A DNA stretch of 64,000 nucleotides. It comes from Filosporella fistucella. Taxonomy: Eukaryota > Ascomycota > Leotiomycetes > Helotiales. The stretch's first letter is position 1. The number at the start of each line of letters is the position of its first letter. A program made the translations under genes and the position numbers. The stretch spans positions 2,542,001-2,606,000 of the forward strand of contig JAQJZZ010000005.1 of the NCBI GenBank assembly GCA_030077755.1, in the 5' to 3' direction. Positions 1 to 11,862 of this stretch are shown piece by piece. Under the pieces are notes generated by a model, which had not been told where the DNA came from, made no database searches, and saw only the letters and a program-made list of their open reading frames with translations.

Positions 1-735
1 GCTTGAGCCAACAACCTAAAGTTTTAACAATTCTTCTTTCTTGCTAATCTCTGGAAATAGTAAGCTCGTAAGAATTGTGAACCTGAGTAGTAATGAGACC
101 TCAAACATAAATGCCCTGTGGAGCTTCACGTGTTGGGTTCGCGTTCACTGATTTACAGGGGCTTCCAGGCGGGCAAGCCGCCGAAAGGCACTGATCAGAT
201 GTCAGCGCCTGCCAGCAGCGAGTAAACAGAAACCATGAGCCACGGCACTGAACCCTATCTCAGCCTCTTCTAATTCTTCCCGGTCATCAAAAACCATCAC
301 TTTGAGATATGGAAGAATAAGGATCGGAATTTCTCCTCATTCACAAGCCTCAAGTAAAGAGGAAACTATCAGATTGCGACTTGTAAGCAATGTACCACAA
401 TACTGAAATTTGCGTGAAAATTAAAATTAAATCCTATAACAGAAAATGCCAACCCCGCGTTTCCCTTCCTTTCAAATTCATTCGGGTTTTCTTTGGACTT
501 TTCATGTTTCATTCCTTTAAGGTTTCGTTTTGGGTAATTCGATTATATTGAATGATGTCCAGATTGCAATCCGGAGAGCAGTTTCTTTACAAAGGCCAGA
601 GATCCAGTCCTCCAAAAACGACAAAAATATCCCACACTTCAATCCGTTTCCATCAGCTAATCATCTTCATTTGAACCACCACTGTGCCCTAGCAGGCCAT
701 CCCCTGAGTCCTAGCCTTTCATCTTCGAGCTATTT

Positions 736-1252
736 TCAAGCAAGAGTTCCCATCTCTTCAAAATCAAAGATAGGTCCACAATAGCACTTCTGACTCGTTT
801 CGTTCCATGCTATCCTCTTGGTTGCAATGCAAATGAGGTTTTTGCAGAGAACATTGAGACTGACGCAATCACAGCCTTTGGTAGTCTCATTTATGACTTT
901 CCCTGACCGTCTTGGGCATGGTTCGCTGGCAAGACAATAGGGTTTGACATCCGGTGGACAGATACAGCTGGACGTCTTGGTGTCCCAAACGCGTGGGATT
1001 TCAAACGGAGCGAAGCCGCAACGTGGTGCATCGGTGCAATCATTTGGTACACAATTGCAAAATGGCTCCAGGTGGTATCCTTCCAAGCACATGATCTTGC
1101 ATGTTGGCACACTGGTTTGTGTAGGTGAGAGTGATGTTGTTGCTAAGAATGATTAGTACAAATAGCGAAATGTCTAAGGATACCGTACTGGTGGCCGCAG
1201 GGAATGCCAGTGCAAACCCGAAAGCAAGTGAGAGGGTAAACAATGATTTCAT
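736..1252 (-). CDS. Secreted cysteine-rich repeat protein
   Basis: Two exons (1189..1252 and 736..1142) joined across a 46-base intron (GTACGG...TTAG with a TACTAATC branch site) give a 156-residue protein. The ATG at 1252 opens a clear signal peptide (basic KS, then FTLSLAFGFALAF, then AAT). A short Thr/Ser-rich linker follows, then sixteen cysteines arranged as four successive units of the form C-x(3-9)-C-x(6-19)-C-x-C, each closing with a CxC pair (CNC, CIC, CDC, CYC). Two N-E-T motifs are possible N-glycosylation sites. I do not recognise the family; small size, secretion signal and dense regular cysteines fit an apoplastic or cell-wall protein or effector-like protein, which is inference. 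An unspliced reading would break the cysteine frame, so the intron is well supported. Confidence 0.7.
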
Positions 1253-2546
1253 CTTTGGTTTTGGCGTTACAGCTTGTGTGGTTTTGATTCTATATTTGAG
1301 GGGCACGCACTAGAAATATATATTGAATCAGCAGTTGCATTCATTGTGCAAAAGTAATGTACGTCCAAGGCACAGTACGAACTCGGAAGGTAACACGAGG
1401 GAAGTTCCACGATTCTCGTAATATGCCTAATGTACTGAAGAGAAAACAACTCCCTCGGAATACCGCCTATTTGATTCAATGCCGTTCTAGGAAATATATA
1501 TATTACGTTGATTCCGAGTTCTATAAATGGTTTTTCGGCAAAGAGTACCGACATTAGCCAAAGTGCAGGTCGGAATGTATACCCCGCGCTTTGCTGGACC
1601 ATGAGCTTGTAACATTTATCGCCAATGCTTCATAGCATAGCCATATTCCAACGGAGCTGCACAGTAACTAGGAGTATCTTTAGTCTATTGCAGCTAGGTA
1701 GGCCCTCCGAACGTGTGATACTGCCTTGGTGAGATATGCAAGCTGTAAAAGGGGAACATGCGGTTGTCATGAGAGTGGGATCATCTGATTTAGCATCAAT
1801 TTTCTGGGTAAGAAAGTAAGTATAGGATGATGATTCCGTCTGAATAAGACTTGAGACCTGGCGAAATTGTTTACAAAATGTAGACTTGTTGTTTTCTTCA
1901 TGATCAAGTGACAGGAAATAATCCCCGGCTACATTGCCTTGGGGAACGCACTTCTTTCACTACGACACCGAAGGATATTATAAGAATGAGCTGCCGACAC
2001 TCTCCCCGGACTGCATGGGAATATTCTATTTTGGTCTCCTGACATTTGGTAACGATTAAGGAGCACGTACAAGTACATGGCAAATAGACAAATCGAGTTG
2101 AAACAAAACAAATTTTGGTATTCTCAAGCTGAGATAGCAGCAAGTTCAGCAAATGAAGGCCTTCAATATCTGGGAACTGGCATAACGTGATGCAATGCAA
2201 ATCACCGTAGAAACTACCCTCGCCCATCCCTTGCCATAACCTTAGATAACTCAACTTCAGGACATTGGACACCCTGTGAGAGGAGTGAAAGGCGTCTCGT
2301 CATCTTCATCGCCATGTCCACAGATCATGTGTGGTAAAGCGTATCGCTTATGATGACGGTGTGCCTCGCCTGTAACATGTTTATGGAATCTACAAGGGCA
2401 GAGTTTCGCACGATTAAACATCGAAAATCCTTCTGTTGGCTTGGTAGCGTCATAGCCTATGGTATTCCGGCGACTAAGCAAAGCGAAGTTTCGTGAAAGC
2501 CACCTCAACATGACTTGCATCACGGCGGGGCCATGCGTGCATGTAG

Positions 2547-3282
2547 TCATGAATTCATCTCTGAGCTTTTTACAATCTCTTTATCCATATGCACAATATT
2601 CGCAGAGACACACAATTCTGGTAGAGGGGATCCTGGCTTCGTCTTGCGGAAGATAGCAACGATACTCCCTGGGCCAAAGACTGTTCCGTACTTGGAGAAT
2701 CCATTTTGAATTGCATCGAGGGTACGATTCATGAGGTGGTTGATTTCGCACTTTTCAGCGAAGGCGTAGAGTCGACAAGTTTTGCAACATGTTGATCGAA
2801 ACGAGTGCGAAGGTCATCCTCCAGCGCCACGGTCTCAGCATGGGACGGGATCTTCTTGCACTTGTAGTGGGTTGGTGGCAAAGGGACATCATCCTGTTAT
2901 GATTAACAGATAGCTACCCCTCCAGTCAAACTTCGACACTCACCTTGTAGATCCAATCGGAGAACATCTTGAATATTTTTGGTTCCTCATCTTTCAAGAA
3001 GATGAAGCCCTGAGATTGACCGTCCTTCACAATATACTTGTCGAGGTACTTCGTCAAGCGTTGCAGTAGCTCTTTGTGGATTGTGAAGATTTCGTGCTGG
3101 AGTATTAAGTCAATGCGTACGAGAGGAGGCGATAGAAGTACATACTCCATTGCCCTTTCCGCAGCGAAAGTAAGAGTCTCTAAGCCAATACTTCTGTTGA
3201 AGACATCAGCGTGTTCATACAGTTGCATTACAAGAGGTAAGACACGTACTCTCCCAATTCGAGCTTTTGAACACTCTTGCAT
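2547..3282 (-). pseudogene. BTB/POZ-domain protein with apparent one-base frameshift
   Basis: Spliced exons 3250..3282, 3146..3193, 2944..3096 and a last exon from 2893 read MQECSKARIGR, then KYWLRDSYFRCGKGNG, then HEIFTIHKELL and a BTB core ending in FKMFSDWIYK. The three introns (56, 49 and 50 bases) all have good GT..AG ends. The last exon continues DDVPLPPTHYKC and runs to HVAKL, where the frame fails. The usual fungal BTB continuation (CRLYAFAEKCEINHLMNR) lies in another frame and runs to a stop at 2547. Adding one base near 2776-2783 would unite the two frames. Fungal BTB proteins of this type are of unknown function, probably protein-interaction or Cul3 adaptors. The break may be true decay or a base-calling error; the flanking protein sequence is otherwise well kept. 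Confidence 0.6.
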
Positions 3283-4844
3283 GTCATCGTGAAATTGGAT
3301 CAGATTGATCTTCACTACCTAGGTACTGGTTGCGAGGCAGGAGAAGGCTTGATGCGTCGTTACACCTGCAGCAAGCAGTTTACGTGTGATTGACGGTGTC
3401 GAGGATGTGTAGTGTCGATAAAGGACCTCTGTTTCGTATCGGTTGAGCATAAGAATGGGAGGTTGAAGGCATCCTTACCAGTTACTGCTGAGAAAGAGAC
3501 CAAATTGGACTTGCTTAAGCCAACAATTTGAATGCGTTACGAAAGTGCGCGGAGTCTGACCAAACATGTATTGGCCAAGCCTACAGAAGAAGAGTGGGAA
3601 GGAGATAGACGAGAGATGGTTCTCAAGAAGAAACTTGAAAAAAAAAAAAAAAGAAAAGAAGCTTGGTGGAAGTGAGTTTAAGTATAGCTTGTTCAATTTG
3701 GATCAGGAAGGGAAAGGACCCGCCTTCGACCCAAAGAGAGAAGGAGTACGCATTCACGTGACACAGAAGGATTGAGTAAGTACCTAAGTACCTGCCAAAT
3801 ACTACAAGATAAAGATATTGCCCGCAGGAATGGCTTTCATAAACCCTAAACATTCATGGATGGACAGAAAAGGTCCAATTGGGCAGCTATATGCTGTCTT
3901 AGCTACCAAAGAGAGTATGAGATTGGTATTGAAGATAACTATAACATCCGACAGCCCAGACCAGGATCCATATTTGATTTCTTAATGACTAACTCATGGA
4001 GAATTGTGGCTGTGAATTTGGGTCGTGTCTGGCACTTACAAAAGCCGAAAGGTATCTGACAAGATTCAAGGCTCAAAAGAAAAGAACTGCCTCAACTTTT
4101 GGGGTTCTCAGTCTGCCTCAATGTACTGAACTCCAGTGAGAACTAAACGAGATAGAGTCTTGAGTAGGAAGATGACATTCGAGCGAAAAGTGCTTGGGCA
4201 AGTTGTCTTCTTATCCACAGTGTGTTTTCTGGAACAGAGCTCAAGAAATAAGAGGATATAATCCCAAAAAGGATGATGAAAGTGGCACCGCTAAGCAGAA
4301 AGAATATCCGCTGGTTTCCCAGCAAACTTCATGCGAGACGAAAAGACAACTTGAAGTCTTCGATATGTACTCATGTTTCTTACATGGGATATCCCAAGAA
4401 TAAACTGTATTCTGAACACCCAAGAGCCAATTCTAGATGTATCTTGGGCGCCTAAAAAACGCCTCTGTGTTCGCAGCGGGTTGATGATGGTAAGAGGCGT
4501 ATTACAACCTTGGTATCGGCAATTGCACGTTGGCCCCCCTACAATACCCTAGGTAGCCAGGATAATCAGGCTAGCGATCAAGTGCATGAGGACGGAGTTA
4601 GAAAATATGGGCTCTGACGTGTTGAAGGATAATTGAAGGTGTCCCGGACAGAGGCTGTCAAGGTTCCAGTGGACGTTGGTGAGGGCGAGGTGAGGTGGGA
4701 TGACGACGGGAGGTGTTTGATATTGCAGCCTCATATTTTAGGTTTCTGAGCAAAATCCTGTCCTGTCAGGGCGACCTACCTAGTCCAGGACCAGCTGGAG
4801 CTCAACTTGGAGAACCAGAATCCTTCATCCATATTAACTGCACA

Positions 4845-6512
4845 ATGCGTCCACGGATTCCGATCAGACGGATACTGTTTCTACGCCCGTTCAGGCCTCC
4901 CAATTTCCCTCGACCCTTCACCCAAAATACTCTCCTCTCGAAATCTCGACCTCAGCTTCCATTCCTCTCCTCACCAAGTCGACGTCCTGCTTCAGCACGA
5001 TTCCTCACAACAGAACGAAAGCAATGGATCAAGGACGAGGTATGGCGAGCAGGAAAATGGACGGGTGCACTTTGGACCGCTACGTTACTCCTCCTAGTTA
5101 TGGCCTTTGGAGTGCAGCAGGAGTGGCTTGAGCGCAAATATCCTACACCCCATGAATGGAGCTGGGTGACAAGGAAGGATTTCAGAAGCGCATTATGGGA
5201 TGAAGACATTGATGACAGTGGAAATGGCCGTGTTGATTGGGCGCGTACAGGTGAAGTCTACCGCCGATTGTTGAAACGGCTTGAAGATCCAAATGTCGAT
5301 GGAGCTGGATTATTGGATGCTGATGAGGGAGGGATTCTGGTTGCGGGAGTAGGAAAAACTGGTTTTGATATTACCCAAAAGCCAGAGCCATGGAGGAGAG
5401 GATACTATCAATTGCTAATGGCCGCCGCTAGAGCGGCTGAACATTTGGATGGTTGGGTGAAGGACAGAACTAGAAACATTGCCTTTCCCAGTAACGTTGT
5501 CATGGGTCCCTCGAATCCAGATCCTCGACCTGTACCGCCAGGGGCGAAATCTCCACCAAGAGAAGAAGATTGCGAACCATGCTTTGAAGCACCAGAGGTC
5601 TTCTATATGCGAATACTTACGACCCAAGGGTTCACGGAAAAGCAACGAGTAGATGCTGCCCTGGCGTATGCGGCATGGTTAGAATTCAAGGGAACACCAG
5701 AGACTGCGTTGGAGATGTACAAATGGGCATTGGATATTGCAACATCAAACTCCACCTCCTCCAAACCAATGATCGATTCCACAACTGGTATTTTGAATAC
5801 TAATGCTGGTGTTCCAAGTGCAAATATTATTGCAGCTACAACAGCTCTGGCTGTGCACCACGCACTCAATTCAAACCTTTCTCTTGCGTTACCGATGTTT
5901 CTCTCTGTCCTCAGAGCACGTCGGAGTCTTCCGGAAGAGCCAAAGACCATGCACTCTACACTCAATACGGATGACGCCTCGACCAATCTTTTCAAAATTG
6001 TAACTTCTGCCGTACGATCTGCAATAAAACCACCAGAGTATCCACCCCCTCCTGAAGATGGGACAGCACCTCCTCTTCGAAATCCACAACAGCGATGTGA
6101 GGAGGCAGGAATAATGACATATATTGGAGAGATCATTTACGCTTCGAAGCCGAGCAAAACAAGCAAGGAAGAAGGTTTAGCATGGACACGGGAGGCAGTC
6201 GATATTGCTGAAGAAGAGCTACGTGGGAAAGGGATAGACAAAGATGGGAAGAAAACATGCACTCAATGTCTAGAAGTTGGTCTGAGCAACTGGACAGCAA
6301 TGGTTGCTAAGATGGCTAGAGAAGAAAAAGTGGCCAAATCGACGAAAGCAGGCAGTTGGCTAGGGTTTGGGGGTGAGGTGCAGAAGGATTCCATAGGGAG
6401 ATGGGAAAGTGAGGAACAGGTTATCAAGGAAAGGGTACGACGGGCAAGGGAATTGGTTGGCTCTCCTATAATCTCCCAGTCGGCTGGGAGCAGCTCGATC
6501 CTGACAGTTTGA
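4845..6512 (+). CDS. Conserved fungal mitochondrial membrane protein with TPR-like repeats
   Basis: Single-exon reading frame of 555 residues. I start it at the ATG at 4845 (MRPRIPIRR), because this gives a typical mitochondrial presequence: about 60 residues rich in Arg, Ser and Pro with almost no acid, ending near RRPASARFLTTERKQW. A single hydrophobic segment (ALWTATLLLLVMAFGV, residues about 75-92) follows, then a soluble domain. Around residues 250-290 the stretch beginning VFYMRILTTQGFTEKQRVDA and containing YAAWLEFKGTPETALEMYKW looks like a TPR helix pair. An in-frame upstream methionine at 4713 would add 44 residues that hide the presequence, so I reject it. Relatives are widespread in Pezizomycotina, often carrying the misleading label 'MFS maltose permease'; one membrane span rules out a transporter. 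Function unknown, probably an inner-membrane protein. Confidence 0.75.
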   Translation: MRPRIPIRRILFLRPFRPPNFPRPFTQNTLLSKSRPQLPFLSSPSRRPASARFLTTERKQWIKDEVWRAGKWTGALWTATLLLLVMAFGVQQEWLERKYPTPHEWSWVTRKDFRSALWDEDIDDSGNGRVDWARTGEVYRRLLKRLEDPNVDGAGLLDADEGGILVAGVGKTGFDITQKPEPWRRGYYQLLMAAARAAEHLDGWVKDRTRNIAFPSNVVMGPSNPDPRPVPPGAKSPPREEDCEPCFEAPEVFYMRILTTQGFTEKQRVDAALAYAAWLEFKGTPETALEMYKWALDIATSNSTSSKPMIDSTTGILNTNAGVPSANIIAATTALAVHHALNSNLSLALPMFLSVLRARRSLPEEPKTMHSTLNTDDASTNLFKIVTSAVRSAIKPPEYPPPPEDGTAPPLRNPQQRCEEAGIMTYIGEIIYASKPSKTSKEEGLAWTREAVDIAEEELRGKGIDKDGKKTCTQCLEVGLSNWTAMVAKMAREEKVAKSTKAGSWLGFGGEVQKDSIGRWESEEQVIKERVRRARELVGSPIISQSAGSSSILTV

Positions 6513-6916
6513 TGCTGTTAATATAATACCACCTGTATGTTGTATATGTCACATTAGCTAGCAAGCTACCCAAGCATTCACGTAATCTCTGCCGTCCCCT
6601 TAATTCCCTTACCTTTCGCACAATCTTTTTTTGGTATGTTGACCTACGTCTATTCCCCTCTAATGATACCCACCTTAGGACATGTCACAGGTGAAAGCAC
6701 ATTAAGAATCTGTTACTGGAAGTTAATCTGTAAGCTTAGAAGAAAGCAATTGCAATTCAAGATCTCGATCTAATTAGTGCTTGGAGTCCCCCTCCCGAGA
6801 AGCATACAAGCAAGAAATATCCATTCCCTTTCAGCCAAGCAACGATTGCTGCTCATTTTTTCCGAGCATGGAAGGAAGCCTGTTGCTCTATTTGATGTGT
6901 CCAGAGACATTGGGAC
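6513..6916. other. Convergent intergenic region
   Basis: Lies between two genes that end towards each other and should hold their 3' untranslated ends. No further gene seen. Confidence 0.6.
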
Positions 6917-8350
6917 TCAGTTCTGGTCGATTTTGGCATCAGCAAACTTCTCTTCAGTTGGTTGAGTCTCCGTCTTGATTTCTTCCTTTCCATTCTCGTC
7001 CAGATTCTCGACTGCATCCTCAAACTTCTCATCCTCTTCGACTGCATTGAACTTTTCTTGAGATACTTCCCAAGTTGTTGTCTCATCGTCGTCGTCATCA
7101 TCGTTTCCACCAACTTCAATTCGTTTGTACTCGGGATTCAGATAGTCAGGATCAGCGGCAACCTCTTGGAACCAGTCAACGATGACCTTGTATCCCTTTG
7201 GCAAAAGCGTCTCGCTGTAGTAAGGCTCTCCCAGACTGAAAACAGGGCAGCCATAAGCCGGGATCCATTTGGTACCCTCTCCAGATGCGATGAAAGTCTT
7301 AGATGGCTCGTCAGAGGTCACATATGCTCGAGCATGCTGAGGCTTGTCAGCAGAAAATAGACATATAGGGAGATGGAGATAACCTACATCTGCAAGGAAA
7401 GTGCGAAACTTTTCATTGGTGATATCCGGACCATGGAAGTAGGTTGCAACAGTCGCAAAAGCAGAAACTCTTTGCCTCCACTTGTTGAAGTTCTCTTCCT
7501 TTTGCAAGAAAGTAGAGAACTGAACAGCTCCCTCCGAAACACCAATGACATCCAGCTTGGCAGCAGGGTTTACGAGCTTATCCACAACGATGTTAAAAAT
7601 ATATTCAACGTGCTCATATGCAGATCTGTTGCCGGGAATGGTGTTTTTGACAGGGTCAAAACGATAAGAAGGGTCAACGGCAGTCTTTTGTGGCAAGGCA
7701 AGCCATGATGTTTGAGTGATGGCCTTCTTGCCTCGTCGCCACCAACGGAGTTGCCCAATATTGCCGAGAATGACGCCTGGTGCATCCTTATGGTCTGGAA
7801 AACTGGCTTGAGCCTGGATGTACTTTACGAAATTGACAGCAGAGCCTTCGTTGATACCACCCTTGCCACCAATGATACGATGAGCAAAGATACCCAGATC
7901 TTGGGTGTGTTCGTAGAAGAGTATGATTACCCGCTTCTTGTCCTTGATATCGGATGAAATGAAGATTGGAATATGGGCTTCATTATCCTTTGCACCCAGT
8001 GGAAGATTGAGTTTGTCGAGACCAAGGTTTTGAAGTCGGTCGGAGACAATATTTCGAATAACCTCTAGATGGATATCAGCGTCTTATTCACAGGAGGATA
8101 GAACGAGATCACCACTCATTGATTCGCGTTGCAAGCAATTGTACCTGTCATTCTTGGTAAGGAAGAATTTGAAGTACGCCTTTGGGTCCTCGATACTCCG
8201 AATTTCATCTTTGTTGTTGATGAAGTAGCTATACGACTGGTCAGTATCCATGTTACACCAAACAAATTGCAAAGTCACCTACCCTAGCTCATAGAGATCA
8301 GTTGGAAACTTTGGGTCTTTGGGAAGACCTGACTCGAGGCGACGGAACAT
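6917..8350 (-). CDS. Arb2-domain protein
   Basis: Exons 8283..8350, 8113..8228 and 6917..8064 join in frame: MFRRLESGLPKDPKFPTDLY, then GYFINNKDEIR, then EVIRNIVSDRLQNLGL. A further 45-base stretch (7343..7387, GTAGGT...GACAAG with a GCTGAC branch site) has intron signals but no stop, so the product is 428 residues if spliced and 443 if retained; splicing gives the better join (LAD to PQHARAYVTSDEP). The Arb2 fold is an alpha/beta-hydrolase-like domain, first known from the fission-yeast Argonaute siRNA chaperone Arb2 and from Hda1-type deacetylases. Here the nucleophile-elbow equivalent reads VIGVSEGAVQF, with serine present. The C-terminal 70 residues are an acidic Asp/Glu-rich tail (NDDDDDDETTT). 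Function of the stand-alone fungal proteins is not known to me; catalysis is unproven. Confidence 0.8.
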
Positions 8351-9125
8351 GATGGCTGTGTTGGGGAGTGGTGTTCTCGAATGTGATGGGAATATGGGAG
8401 AGAAAGAGACAAGGGGCCAACTTTTGTTGTGTTGTTCCTGAGCAAACACAATCCGTGTAGAGGGACATGTTTTATAGGCACATTTGCGAGAGTGAATCGG
8501 CAAGCTACCTTCAGAATTTCCACATTCAGATGATCGAAACACAAGTTCCAATTGCCTCCCAAACCCGCAAAGGAAAGCTGTTTCCAAATACGGAAAAGGA
8601 AACAAAATCGAGTTTGAACAAAAAGTCTTGATCTTCCTTGACCCACAGCAAGGGAGAAAATGTGCATCAAAATGGTACGAGAAGGGATCAACTGCAGCAC
8701 AAAAGAAATGAAAATGGCTTGTACTGGTGCTACCAGCGCTGAAATGCATGAAAAGTGCTAGCTTTCATTTGATGTAAATATTGGCGGACTGCAAGAATAG
8801 CATCGAGTACAATTCGAAGACCCCAGAAATCCCATTCACGCTCGCAATCATAAATTATACGATCGGACCGATGATGATGATGAATTTTGCTGCATTCCAT
8901 TTCCTCCAAAAGTCGTCCTTCTGCATGCCAATAGTTTCCTCTACGCCAAACTTTCTGTGGCAGGCGCTGGACATACGATAATGTACAATAAGGCTGCTCC
9001 TCCATTTGGAACCCGATTTTGATTTTATACAAGGCATTTGTGTGTCTGGTAAAGCTGAGTTAAGTTGACATGCACATAGCCACCACATTGTTCCACTGTC
9101 ACGCCACCACTTTGGCATATCCTCT
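8351..9125. other. Intergenic region with no supported gene
   Basis: Upstream of the Arb2-domain gene and downstream of uS14m. Short open frames exist on the minus strand, but they have no recognisable domain, intron pattern or start context. Confidence 0.5.
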
Positions 9126-9698
9126 TTACCAACTGGCCTTCTTCACTCCAGGTAATAATCCAGCCAATGCGTTGACTCGGAGATTATACTGCAGAAGGCA
9201 TTAGCAAGGCTGGTCTGGCGTTCGGAGAGCTAGCTTCTGCAACATCCGGGAGGAGCAATGTGCTATTCAGCAAGAACGCAATTGCGCCGGCGCCCCACTT
9301 ACCCTCGTCATCTTGAAATCTCTCATTACACCTCTCCCTTTGCCACCCTCTATACATCGATTGCGAATTTGCGTAGGACGGGTATAACAGTGCATTTGAC
9401 TCAATTCGAGTTGGGCTTGGGCGCGTGTTCGAGCAGGGAGGCTGAGGTTGCGGATGACGTATCGCAGAGCTTGTCTGGAGAGAGTCAGGTTAGCACACCG
9501 TATATCCGATACATTCCATACAGGTCATAGTTGTAGAAGTGCTGCCTTCTGTCCAACTGCACAAAGGAGAATCGATCCAGGGAAGTCGTACCTCTCTGGC
9601 TCATGCTCTGCGAAAACCTTTCTCTTGGTGTGATCGCGAATGACCTTGATGTTAATAAAACCACCAAGGTCCATCTTCTTTGCCCTGAACATCGACAT
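9126..9698 (-). CDS. MRP2: Mitochondrial ribosomal protein uS14m
   Basis: Three exons (9592..9698, 9303..9474, 9126..9188) give 113 residues, the usual length of fungal uS14m. It starts MSMFRAKKMDLGGF, continues HTKRKVFAEHEPERQALRY across the first intron, has the family core RPTQIRNRCIEGGKGRG and ends VNALAGLLPGVKKASW. The protein sits in the head of the small mitochondrial ribosomal subunit and contacts 15S rRNA. The introns are 117 and 114 bases with GTACGA and GTAAGT donors. The last exon codes for only 20 residues, so a single-ORF scan misses this gene. It faces away from ERG2 across a shared 660-base upstream region. Confidence 0.93.
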
Positions 9699-10360
9699 GG
9701 TGACGATATGTCGAAGGTCTTCACAATGAGGTTTCTGGCTCCTTAGATACTGGGGTTCTCGAGGTGGAGGTAAAGCTGGTGAGGTTCAGTAGCTGTTCTG
9801 GACGATATGCGCTAAGTACGGAGGTCCGTTCTGACAGCCTTACTCACTTTCAGCCTTGTCAACATCAGCCCTTCTAGTTTGTTGCCCATTACAATACTGC
9901 AGGAAAACCACAATTGACCGCTGGAAAAGTACTAGTATTCGTAAATGCTAACATACGATTTCAAAAACCGGAAACCGACAATGCCGATTCATCAGAGAAA
10001 ACAAGGGCAGACACCTTAGTTGAGGATTCTTGACAGCAGAAGGAACGTATGACATCTTGATTTCGGAGACCTGCGGGCCCGAATTTTGCGGGCAGTAAGC
10101 ATCATGTTTCATTTCATAATTGGAACTTTATAGTATTTGACAACAATAGACGGTTCTGCTGCTCACAATTCGATGCCCACACACGAATACGAAAATGCTT
10201 TTCCGCATTCGATCTAGCGTCGGTATATCCTCGTCAAATTGCCGGTGTCCAGCCAAAACATTTTCTAGCGATAATCTTACACTTCTCCTTTTCCAAGGCT
10301 TATAAGTCTCACGTCTTGACTTCACACTCTCCTTAAAGTTCCCATTTTCATTGTATCACC
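9699..10360. promoter_or_regulatory. Shared upstream region of uS14m and ERG2
   Basis: About 660 bases separate the start codons of two divergent genes, so both promoters must lie here. I see no TATA box or repeated operator that I would name. Confidence 0.5.
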
Positions 10361-11213
10361 ATGCCGCCGAAAGCTCCAGTATCACCATCCTCGGGAAGGA
10401 TTCAAACTCTCACTATTCTTGCCGTAGCTGTCGCGCTCTTCTCTGCACTTTACCTCTTCCTCGACTCCCATTTGGAATGGTTCTACATATTCTCACCATC
10501 TCAGCTTCATGACCTTTCGATCCGAGCTATTGGTGCACACGGCAATGATACCAGAGCTGTAGTTGCTTATATTGTTGATGAATTGAGTACCAAACTTCCT
10601 GGTGGTTATGTCAATTTGGATGAAGAGTGGATCTTCAACAATGCAGGTGGTGCAATGGGAGCTATGTACATTATTCATGCCAGTGAGTTCGCTCTCTTTC
10701 AATGACCTGGAGCATACGGCCTATGCCAACGAATAACCATATTGTCACGTGACATCTTCACCACTAGAATAGAAGAAGCAGCTAACCAGTCTCTAGGTAT
10801 CACGGAGTATCTCATCATCTTTGGTATGCTCTCAGCATTCATTTACTTGCTTTTAATATACTAACAATGTCACAGGCACAGCAATTGGAACCGAAGGACA
10901 CACCGGTCGTCACACAGCTGATGATTACTTTCACATCCTGAAGGGAACTCAGCTCGCCTACGCACCTGGATCCTACGAGCCGGAGGTTTATCCACAAGGT
11001 AGCGTCCATCATCTCCACCGAGGAACGGTCAAACAGTACAAAATGGACGAGGCATGTTTTGCTCTCGAGTACGCAAGAGGATGGATCCCTCCCATGCTTG
11101 GGTTTGGATACGCCGACACTTTCACCAGCACCCTCGACTTTCCCACTTTGTGGAGAACTACTTGGGTCACTGGTCGGGAAATGGTCTCGAACTTGGCGAG
11201 AGGGAAGTTGTAG
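10361..11213 (+). CDS. ERG2: C-8 sterol isomerase
   Basis: Three exons (10361..10682, 10797..10823, 10876..11213) give 228 residues, close to the 222 of yeast Erg2. The enzyme moves the ring double bond of fecosterol from C8 to C7 (giving episterol) in ergosterol synthesis, in the ER membrane. An N-terminal membrane segment ([20 protein letters not shown]) is followed by the sigma-1-receptor/ERG2 domain: [20 protein letters not shown], then the spliced join [20 protein letters not shown], then [17 protein letters not shown] and [17 protein letters not shown]. The middle exon is only 27 bases, yet the splice phases (1 and 1) keep the frame exactly. The family target is known to be inhibited by morpholine fungicides. 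Confidence 0.95.
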
Positions 11214-11862
11214 ACTGATAGGACTCGGAAGAGCGAGTAGCTCTGGGGCTTGAGGGATATGAGAAGAAAAACCACAATTAATGTAACGAAACCCTATCAC
11301 TCGGGAATAAAACATGGCCTTGGATGTGTTCCCGCCGTGTTTAGGTGCACTCTCTGTCTCTATCTGCTCGTTTCATGTCTTACAACTTATCGTCCAACAA
11401 ATTTTAGTACATGTCCATCCGCATTCTCCTTCTCCTCAAGTGTCATTTGGGGTCTAAATGCATGAAAGTTCATGGTCCACAAAGTGGAGCAATGCATTTA
11501 TTGTCCTGTTTTATGGAGATGGCGGTGTGTTTTGAACTAGAATATTATGGAAAGAGGCCTTCTTTGATGTTGAAGCATCCAAAGCCGGACTAACGACTTT
11601 CCACGAGCTCGATTGATCGACTTGAAGTACAAACACATCCTATAAGCAATGATTTATGAAGGATTCAATTCTCAACTATCGCAAATTGCCTGCTTAAAAC
11701 CATTGCATAAGCTTTTGGTGACGCAGCCTCAACCTATTTAAAGTCAATTACACACGTTTGCCCCGGGTTTGTAACGCAGGATGGAAAGCAGAAACAACGA
11801 AAAACCATCTCCCCCATACTCCAGCTTAAGATTCTCATGCCATATGCCTAGAAGAAAAGGAA
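11214..11862. other. Intergenic region between convergent genes
   Basis: Holds the ERG2 3' end and the 3' end of the next minus-strand gene. The short open frames here show no protein-like character. Confidence 0.5.

Noticed and set aside
1..735. A gene in the first 735 bases
   Set aside because: Only one short frame (from 530), without domain features; this stretch appears non-coding or holds an untranslated end. The gaps 1253-2546 and 3283-4844 are likewise without a supportable gene.
4713..4844. Upstream methionine for the mitochondrial membrane protein
   Set aside because: It would bury a clear mitochondrial presequence that begins at 4845.
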